Shown here one piece after another: positions 23,724-53,535 of a stretch of DNA of 64,000 nucleotides. Where the stretch lies: NCBI GenBank assembly GCA_959347315.1, contig OY365807.1, positions 30,981,128 to 31,045,127 of the forward strand, in the 5' to 3' direction. A model generated the notes under the pieces. The model did no database searches. It saw nothing but the letters and a program-made list of their open reading frames with translations, and was not told the DNA's origin. Within the stretch, counting starts at the first letter, position 1. Each line of letters opens with the position of its first letter. Position numbers and translations under genes: made by a program. Source of the DNA: Bimastos eiseni (Eukaryota > Annelida > Clitellata > Crassiclitellata > Lumbricidae).

Positions 23724-26700
23724 TCAGAGCATAAAATTACGAGCATTTTCAACTCCACTTTGCAAGAGCTCATAATAAAATTGTGCTTTGTACTGAAGGT
23801 CGACATCTCCAAAATGTATACATTTCTCAAGTGTTTTACCCAGAACGTCCTGGCATTCAGCTGGTCTCTTCAGAAACAACTTCATTGTTGCTGTAAGAAG
23901 GCTTTCACAAACTAGTGAATCACTCTGTTCTGATAGCTCTTCAGCAAACTCCTCAAGCAAGTACGGGCCGCTATCTAGTCGCTCCCCATATTCACCCAAA
24001 AGCCACAACATTGCAGGCCTTGCTTCAATCAATTCCACAGCACTGATACATTTCTCTAAGCTTCGTAAAACATCCTCAACGTTTGACAGTTGGCTTAAGT
24101 CAAGTCTTTGTAAAACGTTCAGCACATCGGGAATGATACTACAGTCCTGCAAATCCAACAGATTCACTAATACATCAACCGATCTTGACATGTGTGTTGG
24201 AAACTGTGAAGCAATTTTACAAAGGCCATTTATAGCACATTTAGCAACATCCTGCACTGTGTCTAGACTGTACACACCAAGCTCTTCCACAATTTCAGAC
24301 AAATTCGATTCAGTTGCGAGGGAAGACAGGAGGTCGATTTTCTTCACTTTGATGTAAAGCGGTTCATTGTAACGACAAAAGAACAACTGATGGTGGGGTT
24401 GAAACTGCTTCATGAAGTCTGTTAACAAGGTTTCCACAAATTCAAGGAGCACAAAAGTCATTTCTGGATTGTCTGTGGTCATTAGATGCAAAAGCTGGTC
24501 TTTGGCTCTTTCTGTTGCAACCTGCTTGAGGTCAGCATTATCTCTAACCAGATGCAAAAAGTACTTGAGGGTTTGAACCAAGACAGATGCACTGCCAGAC
24601 CTCAGGTATGGATCAATGATGTTCATAATGTCCAAGGTTTCCTCGAAGTTAGCGGGTGTGTACTTAGCTAGAAATGTCATCACAGTCGAAAAGTGGCTTT
24701 CTGCAAACATCTGAAATGCAAAGACACGACCCCACTGTTAGTTTAGATACATCATTCTGGTCTCAGAACAATCATGACTTATTGCCATGACAAGACATGA
24801 CTTATTGCCATGACAAGACATGACTTATTGCCACAACAAGACATGACTTATTGCCATGAGAAGACATGACTTATTGCCATGAGAAGACAAGACTTATTGC
24901 CATGACAAAACATCCATCCTGACTGTCCAGAACGTTATGGTAGCCAACCAGTGTCTCCCCTAGTCGATCAGCTTACTAACTTCCAATCATACATTGGAGT
25001 TGATATCTTATGAAAGAAGTTAAATATAAAACTGTCAGCACCACATCTTTCAGAAGCTCTAGGGTTTAAATCAATAAATAATGCCAAGATATAAAGGTTC
25101 ATTTATATAGCACCTAGCCTCAACTGAATGACTCATAACAAGTGACAAATACATACATCAGTCCTTATCTCATACCTGAAGCAGCTGATAGTTATTCATC
25201 AGTTAGCTACAACTAGACCAATACTATCGAGTGGCCCTGTAACTTTAATAAATAATATATGCCAGGCAAGGACTGTAAACTACCTTCACAATAACCAAGA
25301 CTTTCAAATATGCAGGTTTGATAAAACAGATTAATGAACTGTAGGTTTTTTGCATTGGTTGTGACCAAGTAGCTTTTGATAAATTGAAAGATGATGAAAA
25401 ACTATCAGATATAATTATAGTTCTAGATTGGGGTACACTTGTCTACATACATGATCATGCATACCTGAAGTTTATTCAGCAGATATATGGCGATGTTATG
25501 ATTGATAATAACACCACCCTCCAAACTCAGAATTTCTTCAAGTGCCAGCAAAGCATCAATCACGACAATGGAGTCAGAATCTCGAATGGCTACATAAAGC
25601 CTGTCCACAATGCCATTTTCCATCACAATCTCGTGATTCATGCTGAACATCATCGCACATGAGAGAACGGCAGCTCGTCTCACGTACACACTCGAATCGT
25701 CCAATCCCTTCAGTACTAACGGGAGACTGTAGTCAAGCAGAAAGGCGTGCGGAATTGAAGTTATCGTCTTTAGTGAGAAGCCACGAATCATAGGATTCGG
25801 ATCATTGCAGTCTTTCACGAGTGTATTTATTGCAAGAAGTATAAAGTCTTGGTTGCTTCCGTGTGCACAGATAAACCAGCAGACTAATTTCTTTGTGATG
25901 AGGTCTGAACTTGACAGATGTTTCACAACCGCTGGAAAAAGTTTCTCCATGTTTTTCCCACCACTTGAAGTCATTAATATCTGCCAACAATAACAGAAAA
26001 TATGAAGACATTTTACAAAATGCAAATGTCTTCACCATCGTTACTTCACAATAAAATGAAACAGATTAGAGGTAATACAGCAGAGTTCACACAGGTGCAG
26101 CTAAACAACCTCTTCCTTACAGCACCAGACCAATACAGAAACAGTATGTACAGGCAATTCACTGCAGAAATGGAAGCCAGTGTAGTGCGGGTCAGTTTGG
26201 GCATTGTAAGACCCGTTTAAGGTCAGATTAGGCATCGTGAGGGTCGGTAAGGGTCAGGGTGGTTTTTGAATTGTATTCGGAAAACTTTCAGCCGCAGAAG
26301 TCATATGTATGTGCGTTGCGAGTACGAAGCTTGGACTTCAGATGCACCACGCTTGTTTTATTTATGTTGCGGCATGGTGGCCGATTGGTTAGAGCGGTCG
26401 GTCTGTAACGCTGAGTGAGCGGGTTCGACCCTCGGGGACCGGACAATTGCTCCCCCAGACAATTGCCCCTCGGTTTGGCCATAAACTCGAACAAACTATA
26501 TATATATACATACATGCATGCATACATGTGTATGTATGTATAAATGCAAGCATGCATGCATGCATATATGTGCATGCATACATGCTGGAGTTGGGAGCGC
26601 TCCCGAGTAGTAGCCTTGAAGGGGCGCTATATAAATCTCTGTAATGAATGAATGAACACATACATACGTACATGCATGTATACATATGTACATACATGCA

Positions 26701-27188
26701 AACGTCATACATACATCATACATACATATATGCCCGTACTTACACACATGCATGCATGCATACATATATAAATGCATGTATACATACGCACTTACATACA
26801 TGCATATATACATGTGGTGGGCAATTGTCCGGGGAGCATATGTCCTGTAGGGGGAATTGTCCGGGGGCAATTGTTATACACTCCGACCCTCGTCCGGGGC
26901 GTCACTGTGTAGTCCCTACTTGAGTCACTCCTTCGCACACAATTGTTTTGCATTACAACTGCAGTTGCGTCATCGAGACGTGTGTGTGCTTTCGTGCAAG
27001 ACTTTTCTTGTTAAAGCGCGTTATAAATGCCGAGTTGTATTGTATTGTATGTTCATCAGCGTGCGACAGCGAGAATTGACGATACTTACCCTTCGTAACG
27101 TTCTTCGCGTCGTTAGCACATCTTTGTCAACATCCAGCTTATTAATCACCTGGCATAATTCCTCTGCATCGTAGCTGTAGCCAAACAT
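23724..27188 (-). CDS. AP4B1: AP-4 complex subunit beta (AP4B1), trunk only, 3 exons
   Basis: Exons on the minus strand are 27188–27090, 25980–25465 and 24710–23724; all introns are phase 0 and GT–AG, giving 533 aa. AP-4 is a trans-Golgi adaptor that sorts cargo such as ATG9 without clathrin. The HEAT-like trunk is clear: LAINTLVKDCNDPNPMIRG, LLALEEILSLEGGVIIN, and near the C-terminus RPAECQDVLG and FYYELLQSG all match AP4B1. The exon 1 donor is GG|GTAAGT. The last exon runs into a stop directly after NFML, where vertebrate AP4B1 continues into the hinge and ear that binds tepsin. I found no ear-like frame between 23.7 and 22.2 kb. A missed exon is possible: a weak GTAATT donor lies a few codons before the stop. 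IFT88 starts 977 bp away, head to head. Confidence 0.88.
24773..24910. repeat. 23-bp minisatellite, 6 copies
   Basis: Tandem units of ATGACTTATTGCCATGACA plus AGAC, with small changes (CCACAACAAG, CCATGAGAAG), in the second intron of AP4B1, starting about 60 bp upstream of exon 3. Confidence 0.9.
26371..26660 (+). mobile_element. tRNA-derived SINE head with ATGC-rich microsatellite and tail
   Basis: A-box TGGCCGATTGG at 26378–26388 and B-box GGTTCGACCCT at 26422–26432 are well preserved. They are followed by TACATGCATG-type repeats (about 26496–26580). A tail follows with GAGCGCTCCCGAGTAGTAG, GGGGCGCTATATAAATC and AATGAATGAATGAA. It lies in the first intron of AP4B1. More TACATGCA repeats run from 26660 to 26815. 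Confidence 0.65.
26822..27055 (+). mobile_element. SINE body, same family
   Basis: Contains CGACCCTCGTCCGGGGCGTC, ACTGTGTAGTCCCTACTTGAG and a CAACTGCAGTTGCGTC segment, which match the body of the copies at 56814–57030 and 50296–50480. It ends in TTATAAATGCCGAGTTGTAT with a TATTG repeat, next to AP4B1 exon 1. Confidence 0.5.
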
Positions 27189-28165
27189 CTTTAAAACAAT
27201 AATATCTCCGACAACTATAACGAGGTTGTTCCGAATAATACGTGCTCATTTGTAAACAATATGGCCGCCCGCTCGCCCCAAAATAATGCGCTCCCTGTAA
27301 GTAAGTGGCAATGGAAAAAAATATAATTAGAAGTTATTAAGAAGATTTCTTTTTAAACAAGCCAAAAGTGAACATCCACAAAAGTTCATAAGAAAGTTCC
27401 AATAATTTTCACTTAATGAAAACAAATTATGTGAAAGAATAGACAAGCCTAGCCCTAGTCTGCTTCAACGGTCAAACCAAGTTCTTTCCAGCGAAATGTT
27501 ATCATTTATTATAATATTAGTACTATGTCGTATTATAATCTTAATGAGAAATTAGTCGTTTGAATTATTAAAGAATATAATAGAAAAATGAGACTGAGCC
27601 AGAAAAATGAGGATGACGAAGAGAGCGCGTAGAAGGTGAACGAAGCTACACGATATCATGGTGTATGAACAGTAAGAATAAGATATATCTTTATACACCA
27701 CGACACTATGGATCTATAAATAACATTCTATGGTTTATGTTTGGTGTCACGCTTCCTTGGCAACAGCATTGATGCTATATTGTAGCAGTGCTACATGAAA
27801 TGACGTAAGGAAAGATCATGTATTGCCGCAATTTCTCACTGACTAAACAGCAGTTTCCTTAAATATAGCACCTTAGTTTTCTTTACTAAGGTGATTTACT
27901 TCAATTTTAATTAAACGACAGTTAGCAATAGTTTATCGGTTTATTTTCAGTTCATGCTTATCATAGTCAAAAGTATATAAATTTGATTTCCGTGACCACT
28001 GGCAATAACTTCGTTATTTTGTGGATTCATAATATTTAGTCTATGGCATATGCATTCCTATCTGATTGCTGATGGTTGATGCCGCAAATTCTGTATTTCA
28101 AACATTCGAATTTTGTAAAAGCACAGAATTTGAGTTAAGCTTTTGTCAAGTGAGAACTGGTGGTC
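27189..28165. promoter_or_regulatory. Head-to-head AP4B1–IFT88 intergenic region (candidate bidirectional promoter)
   Basis: 977 bp separate the two start codons, which point away from each other. Near AP4B1, ATATGGCCGCC (about 27260) resembles a YY1/CCAT-type promoter element. A full X-box lies at 27751–27764 and TGACGTAA follows at about 27802. No other gene or repeat is visible, so the space probably holds both 5' UTRs and promoters. Confidence 0.55.
27751..27764 (+). promoter_or_regulatory. X-box (RFX transcription factor site) upstream of IFT88
   Basis: GCTTCCTTGGCAAC fits all 14 positions of the RYYNYYWTRRNRAC X-box used by RFX/DAF-19 factors at ciliary genes. It lies 402 bp upstream of the IFT88 ATG. 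In C. elegans the IFT88 orthologue osm-5 is a known X-box target, so both site and position make sense. Binding itself is inferred. Confidence 0.6.
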
Positions 28166-47394
<19,229 letters not shown>

Positions 47395-47400
<6 letters not shown>

Positions 47401-47625
47401 ATGAACTTGTTCCAAAATAAATGACCTGCCAGATAAATGAACTTCTGACACACCAAAGGCCAGACTTAATGACCTTGTTCAGTAACAAATGACATTTAGG
47501 CAGATTGTCACAGAACAAATGACCTTGTTTAAGAATAAATGATGTGCCAGAATGAGTTGCTTTCTACAAACTAAATGACAATCTGTGAGAATAAATGACC
47601 TTATTCTACAAGTCATTTATTAGCC
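47395..47625 (+). repeat. IFT88 3' UTR tandem repeat with three AATAAA signals
   Basis: Irregular units starting (T/C)AAATGACCTTGTT, about ten of them with variable spacing. The first unit overlaps the IFT88 stop codon (TAAATGAACTTG). AATAAA hexamers occur at 47416–47421, 47534–47539 and 47590–47595, within repeat units, giving possible alternative poly(A) sites. Confidence 0.7.
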
Positions 47626-48052
47626 ACTGTATTAATTATCCTACCACATTTAATGACATCAATTACATGAACACAAAAGATAAGTCTTTGTTCTGGAGGG
47701 TGGGCAATGAAACACAGGGACCTATATATCTCACTCAGAGGAGCCCCCAAGTTGTTTATGTCACCTCAATAATACTCCAGCCCACTTACCCAGCCCATTA
47801 CCACCGCAATGATTATACCTCTGGGGGCGCAAAGGAAGCGATAGAGCAACGGTCACAGCTATAATTAGAGGATGGGTATAGGTGGCGGATGCTGCTATTG
47901 CTGTACGTCGCGCGTGGCCGCCTCCTGCCAGCCCCTGGGAGTGGTCATTGCTCTGATCTGTTGGCCGCCGTTGGAGCTGGGTCTAATTATACAATCTAGG
48001 TTAGAATGATAGCCATTTTAAGTAAGTAAGCAGTGAGCACACGTAATTTCTG
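47626..48052. other. Intergenic, no feature recognised
   Basis: Unique-looking sequence between the IFT88 3' end and the first repeat. A GC-richer patch lies at about 47820–47980 with no coding signature. Confidence 0.4.
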
Positions 48053-48324
48053 CAGTGAGACAAAATCCCAAAATCGTGTCTCGGAAACCGAGTCACTGAG
48101 TAAAAATTGGAGTCAAGGGCTCGAGTCCGAGTCCACGTCCGAGTCATGTCTTTCCTTGTGCTATTATAACATATTATATTGAACTGTCGATTTTCAACAA
48201 GACCTTTTATTGTGTGTTTTCGTGTACTTGGACTCGGACATTTGGGACTCGGACTCTAGCAACTCTGGCTCGGACTCGACTCGGCTTAGGTGGACTCGGT
48301 TAGGTGGAATCGACTACATCACTG
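48053..48324. mobile_element. Possible hAT-like element with GAGTC/GACTCGG repeats
   Basis: Begins CAGTGAGAC and ends CATCACTG. The inner ends carry repeated CGAGTCCGAGTCC on one side and GGACTCGG/GACTCGACTCGG on the other, a subterminal repeat layout like that of the other hAT-like copies but with a different motif. I found no matching 8-bp flanks, so the boundary is uncertain. Confidence 0.35.
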
Positions 48325-48414
48325 ATTATTAGCAGTATTTTTTATAAATTTATTAATTGCCATTAGCAAACTGCCATGCCTAGCATCAAAAATTATTGAT
48401 GGCGTTGATCAACT

Positions 48415-48545
48415 GTGAGTGAAGGACTTGTTGAAGCGTTGAAGGTCCCTATGCAACAACCGTCTCAGAGGAGTAGACTTGAACCCTTACTCATTGCATT
48501 GCAAGGCTAACGCTCTTACCAATCAACCAATGGTGTCCCACAGAT
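48415..48545 (-). mobile_element. tRNA-derived SINE, reversed
   Basis: On the minus strand: CCATTGGTTGATTGGTAAGA (A-box region), then GGGTTCAAGTC (B-box), then CATAGGGACCTTCAACG and CAAGTCCTTCAC. The last two match the body of the 56814–57030 copy. Confidence 0.55.
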
Positions 48546-48959
48546 CTCGTCAAATTGGTCAGATTCGGGTGATGGCTCCTGCTGCCCAGATAAAGGCACA
48601 CACTGGGACAGCATTGGAGCAATGTTCGTTGACATTGTGGAATATGCGATATGTAGGACCTATGTGATCAGCAGTCCACACAATGCACATGCTCATGCAG
48701 TGACAGATGTTCTACCTATTAATTCACTTCCATTATGACACACGTTTGTTATTAGCAATTTTAAATTTACAGAATAAAGAACCATTGCTACGTCACTATG
48801 ATACAAGTATGATACAAGTCTCTTATTAAAAGCATTGTTACGTCACTTCAATTATCATATAAATCTATTATTGAAAGCATTGTTACGTCACTTCAATTTT
48901 GATTTAAGTTTATTATTAAAAGCACTGTTACGTCAGTTCAATTGTGATAGGGCCCACAC

Positions 48960-49742
48960 CAGTGCTCGGCACAAAACCAAAACCTCGAGACCAAGACTGA
49001 GAGGTCCAAGACCAAGACCAAGACCGAGTGGTCCGAGACCAAGACCAAGACTGGGTGGTCCGAGACCAAGACCAAGATCGATGCTCTCTTTTTTATAAGC
49101 AATTTATTAAGACGCTAAGACGGAATAACACGCTAAAAAACATTAATTTTAGTGCTGAAGAATACTAATCTTAATAATGGTCCAGAAACAGTTTTACCGG
49201 CCAGTCTGAACTTTGCGGGTTCAGCTCTGGGCTCCGGCCTGAGAATATCACACTATAAATTACTTACAATGTACGATAGGCAAATACTTTAAGATAAGTA
49301 CATTAACGTTCCGTTTGAATGATGTAGGCCGTGTACTTGTACTCGGAATTGTACGTAGGTTAATAGTGACTATAGCGTGACCCACTACATAATTATTAGA
49401 TCGTTCCAAACCCTTGAAATTTGTGAAAGCAAATTTTGAAATGGCTGGTTCCGTTGTAAATGCATTTTTTTGCCCACAGTAACATGTATATATAGATGGT
49501 CAACACGTCATAAATCGATAACAATCACTTAGGGCCTAAACACCGGCGTCTCTAATCGAAAATAACCGACAAATATCAAAGAAATTGCTCTAGCTCATAC
49601 GCCAAATGACCAAAACCACAACCTAAGACGGAGACAGGTGCCAATCCCAAGACCGTTCCTTCAAGACCAAGACCAAGGCCGCAGTTTTCCGGTCTCGAGA
49701 CCGTCTCGAGCCCAAGACCGCGGTCTCGAGACCACATCCCTG
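48960..49742 (+). mobile_element. Non-autonomous hAT-like transposon, copy 2, with perfect 8-bp TSD
   Basis: A 783-bp element from CAGTGCTCGGCA to CACATCCCTG, flanked on both sides by GCCCACAC (48952–48959 and 49743–49750). The 8-bp duplication and CAG termini fit the hAT superfamily. GACCAAGACC-type repeats fill both ends and could be transposase-binding sites. No coding capacity. It inserted into the TTACGTCA array. Confidence 0.82.
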
Positions 49743-50295
49743 GCCCACACGTCTATTATAAAAAGGTTGTTTCTAACACGCAGTTCATTTGTCTCGGTGG
49801 GCTTACACGACCGTCGACAGACACACGTAGCTTATAACAGGGAGCCAATAGCGGTAACATTCCACAATTCGTCCGGGAAATTAGAGTCCATATCGAATGG
49901 ACAACGTTGACTGCACAATGCGCACATTCTGCATTAGTCCTATGTAGACCTACGTCTTGCTCCGGCCTGTGGAGCAGGGTAGTTCGGCGGAATTTATCGC
50001 TTTGTCACTTTGGCGATGTCTGCTACACTAATTTAATTTAGACAAAAGGTTTATTGTTACTGGCCAGTCTCGCCTTACCGTCCTTACGGCTTCCATTACA
50101 AACCATGCAAGTCTATCATAGAAATTTAATTTGGCGAATACAGATTAAGGACTAATTGTTACGTCACTTTGATTGTGAAACTTCTGTTACTACTAGTTTT
50201 AAGAATAAGGACCCACTGTTACGTACGTCATTTCATATTGTTACATCACTGCAACTCTAGACCTAATCTTAATAATGGCATTGTGCACATAACTG

Positions 50296-50480
50296 ATCGC
50301 GGCGATCGGCTAGAGCGGTCGCAACCATTAGCTCTCTTAGCGCTGGTTCGATCTTAGTCCGAAAAGTTATTACGCAGGCCTAGGGACCTTGAGAGATCGT
50401 CTTTCGCGCGCACTAAATTGCTCTGCAATAATTATAACCGCAATTGCGCCGTTGTAAGAAAGACAATATCAAATGACAGC
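50296..50480 (+). mobile_element. tRNA-derived SINE
   Basis: CGGCGATCGGCTAGAGCGG (A-box region) and GGTTCGATCTT (B-box), then AGGGACCTTGAGAGATCG and AAATTGCTCTGCAATAATTA. It ends with GACAATATCAAATGACAGC, matching the 56814–57030 SINE body and 3' part. Confidence 0.6.
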
Positions 50481-50548
50481 TGTATTGTATTTTTGATCTG
50501 TTAATTTATATAACAAAGACCTATTGTTACGTTATTTCAATTATTATT

Positions 50549-50884
50549 GAACAATTCCATTGTTGATTATTTAAAAAACACAGGCCTATTGTTACGTCAC
50601 ATATTATTGCAACGGTTGCTGGCGCTGGGCTACTAGGTCTATCAGGAAGACAATGCATGCACTACTAGCCGGGTAGGCCTGATCTACTCCAGGGATGTGG
50701 TCTCGAGACCGCGGTCTTGGTCTCGAGACCACATCCCTGGAGTAGATCAGGCCTACCGGGCTAGTAGTGCATGCATGCATTGTCTTCCTGATAGGCCTAG
50801 TAGCCCAGCGCCAGCAACCGTTGCAATAATATGTGACGTAACAATAGGCCTGTGTTTTTTAAATAATCAACAATGGAATTGTTC
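50549..50884. repeat. 336-bp imperfect palindrome
   Basis: Left arm 50549–50710 and right arm 50719–50884 are reverse complements around the 8-base centre GCGGTCTT. Differences include two substitutions (for example GGTCTATC against GATAGGCC) and a 4-base CATG expansion in the right arm. Each arm contains the hAT terminus plus about 140 bp of the flanking TTACGTCA array. Confidence 0.85.
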
Positions 50885-51523
50885 GTTGTTATAAAATCAC
50901 TAGCTATACGCCTTAGCCCATATTAATAAAAAGCTATGCGCCTTAGCCCATATTAATAAAAAGTATTTATATTTTGAAATATCAAAAAAAATGTTGCAGT
51001 GCAAAAAAAGGCTAAAATTAAAAAAAATCCTGGCTCATTGAGCCACCTAATTTATTGTAGATCTAGTGGGGAAAATGACTATCCCAAAAGTGCTACACTA
51101 ACCCCCCCCCCTTTGGGGAAATTCTGCCTACGCCACTGCATCATTCAAACGGAACGTTTATCTACTTGTCTTAAGGCGTCTAGTATTTAAATCGTATACT
51201 GTAAGTAATTTATAGTGTGATATTCTCCGGCCGAAGCCAAGGGCTGAACCCGCAAAAGTTCAGACTGGCCGGTAAAACTGTTTCTGGACCATTATTAAGA
51301 TTAGTAATCTTCAGCAAAAAATTAATGTTTTACGCGTGGTATTCTGTTTTAGCGTCTTAATAAATTGAATTGTTTATTAAAAAGAGCATCGGTCTTGGTC
51401 TTGGTCTTGGTCTTGGACCCTCGGTCTTGGTCTCGGACCACCCGGTCTTGGTCTTGGTCTTGGACCTCTCAGTCTTGGTCTCGAGGTTTTGCTCTCGAGG
51501 TTTTGGTCTCGTGCCCAACACTG
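50690..51523 (-). mobile_element. Non-autonomous hAT-like transposon, copy 3, rearranged
   Basis: Inverted relative to copies 1 and 2. It begins CAGGGATGTGG at 50690 and ends GCCCAACACTG at 51523; flanking octamers ATCTACTC and GTCTACTC match at 7 of 8. From about 51142 the sequence follows the reverse complement of copy 2 (GAACGTTTA, then CGGAATACCACG-type core, then the GGTCTTGG repeats). The other half of the core is missing. It is replaced by an inverted copy of its own end plus host flank, then about 250 bp of unrelated AT-rich DNA that includes a 33-bp duplication (CGCCTTAGCCCATATTAAT). Confidence 0.75.
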
Positions 51524-52230
51524 GTCTACTCTGAGTAACGCTCTTGATTTGATCGGGGTTTGGCCTAATGGTGTGACCTGGGACTAATATTAGTCCTAGG
51601 TGTGACCACAAAGATTTTTAATAGAGGTCATTATTACGCACATTCAATTGTGAAAAAAGCATTCTTGATAAAAAATTTAAAGGCCTATAGTGATGCAACA
51701 TTAAATATGAAAAAGAGCACTGTTGATAATTTTATGATAAATTGTTAGGCCTACTTCACTTCTCATAATAGGCATATCATAAACCAATTTATCTAGAGAA
51801 TAAAGCATTTAGAGAATAAAAGAGCAGTTGTTAAGACCTAGACGTATTCAGTTATGAAGCAAGTCTAGTGATAATTTTAATTTAGAGACTATGCCATTGT
51901 TGTCACCATCTATGAAACACGTTTGTTATCAGCAATCCCAAATTCAGGAATTAATCGAGGTCTATTGTTACGTCACATAAATTATGAAAAAAGGTCATAA
52001 TTTTGACCTATATATGATAGAGGTAAAACTAAAGTCCCATTATTACATCACTTACATTACATAAAGCCCACATAACGCACTTCTGTTATTAATAATTCGG
52101 AAATCGGAGAACAAAAGCCCCCATTAATTGTTACGTCACTTTATTATGAAACACGCATATCATTAAATTAAAATGTCGAGAATAACTGCCCACTGTGACG
52201 TCAGTTCAATTATGACACACTTCTATTATT

Positions 52231-53454
52231 GATATATTAAAAATAAAAAATATTATTATTTTGGTTGCCCTTATAACCCTCATGGATTAATAGGCATTTG
52301 AAGGAAAATCAGCCTCGTCTTCCGCAACATCAGAAACTGTACGTGCCTTGAAATGTTGACATTACATAGCTTACAATGCATTCTTTTTGCTAATTGTTCG
52401 AACAGTCGTTGATACGACTGTCAACATCATGTAGTCTAGCACAGTGAGCGCCACTGAGTAGATTTCTTGAAGAGGCGCTGTATCAAGTTCATTGATTCAT
52501 TACAGCATTGGATATAGATGGTAGGACATTGGAGAAGAAAATTTATTTGATTATTATTATTATTAAACTAATTAGGGGCCTTCCATAGATGACGGCACAC
52601 AATTTTGGACGATTTTGACCCCTCCACCCCTTAGCCGCATGTAGTCACAAATGCCAGGACCCCCTCAAAAATGACGTCACAAAGTTCTGACCCCTTCCGA
52701 AAAAACCAGATGCCCAGAATGCAATACAAATTTCCTTATAATCATTAAAAAAAATGACAATAAAAATACCTGAAACTATAATAAAAGAACGAAGAAAAAT
52801 GGAGACAATATAATTATTACAATCTTGTGCATTTCTCAAGATGTGAGGCTCTGGCAGAATCATTACAATTGTTATAAAAATGCTTAATAACAATAACTCA
52901 AAACAATCCAAACTTTATGCCTCTCCATTCTCTCACGGTGAAGCAAAATGCTCCTTCATGGAATAAATAATATCTAATTCACACACTCTCCATTTTCTTC
53001 ATATAAGCGACTCACTATGGCCTGTGCATTTGGGCGGAATTATGGCTGCCTCACTTCCAGAACCACAAAATTGACACTGAGTGTAAAGCACATAATCCAA
53101 AAATTAGGAATGCAATAATCATAATTAGTGCTTGTTAAATTGTGGTAGAAATTACTCTTAGTTATGTGAAACGTATTTAATTGAGCAAAATTTATAATAA
53201 AGTTACGCATTTTGATGTTTGACGTGATGATGTGACGTCACATTTTGTCGACCCCTCGTCACACACCATCACAAATGTGTGACCCTTCCCTAGGTGCATG
53301 ACGTCATTTATGAGGTGGCCTCTATTAGTGAACTTATTAATTTTATCATCAAGAGTAAATAAATGGTATAACCTTGAGAAAAATCAACTGCTGATGATAG
53401 TATTCTGAGTATGCGAGCAAGACGAGAGTTCAGCAGTAACATCATATTGGGGTA
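52231..53454. other. Intergenic, repeat tail only
   Basis: Contains one shared LINE/SINE tail near 52440–52500 (CACTGAGTAGATTTCTTGAA, GAGGCGCTGTATCAAG). No gene recognised. ACGTCA words recur at 52672, 53234 and 53300. Confidence 0.4.
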
Positions 53455-53535
53455 CTTGACGGTGTAGTGACTAAGCCTACAGTGCGTTGAACTGTCAATT
53501 GAGAGGCCGAGGTTCAAACAAATCCGCAGCGCAGA
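53455..53535 (+). repeat. tRNA-derived SINE head
   Basis: GACGGTGTAGTGACTAAGCC resembles a tRNA 5' arm with A-box, and GAGGTTCAAAC about 50 bases later resembles a B-box. Degenerate; no clean cloverleaf. Confidence 0.4.

Larger units (their letters stand above)
48720..52230 (+). repeat. Decayed array carrying TTACGTCA (CRE/ATF-like) motifs
   Basis: A loose unit of about 45–65 bp recurs: (A/C)CATTGTTACGTCACTTCAA, then a TNATGAAACA-like stretch and CTATTATTAAAA. Clear TTACGTCA or near matches start near 48791, 48838, 48883, 48928, 50159, 50219, 50527, 50591, 51967, 52130 and 52196. The array is interrupted by hAT-like copies at 48960–49742 and 50690–51523 and by a SINE at 50296. The consensus is degenerate, so the array is old. 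Confidence 0.55.

Noticed and set aside
26371..26445. Possible functional tRNA gene
   Set aside because: A- and B-boxes are present, but the arms do not form a clean cloverleaf and the unit continues into a SINE body, with sister copies elsewhere.
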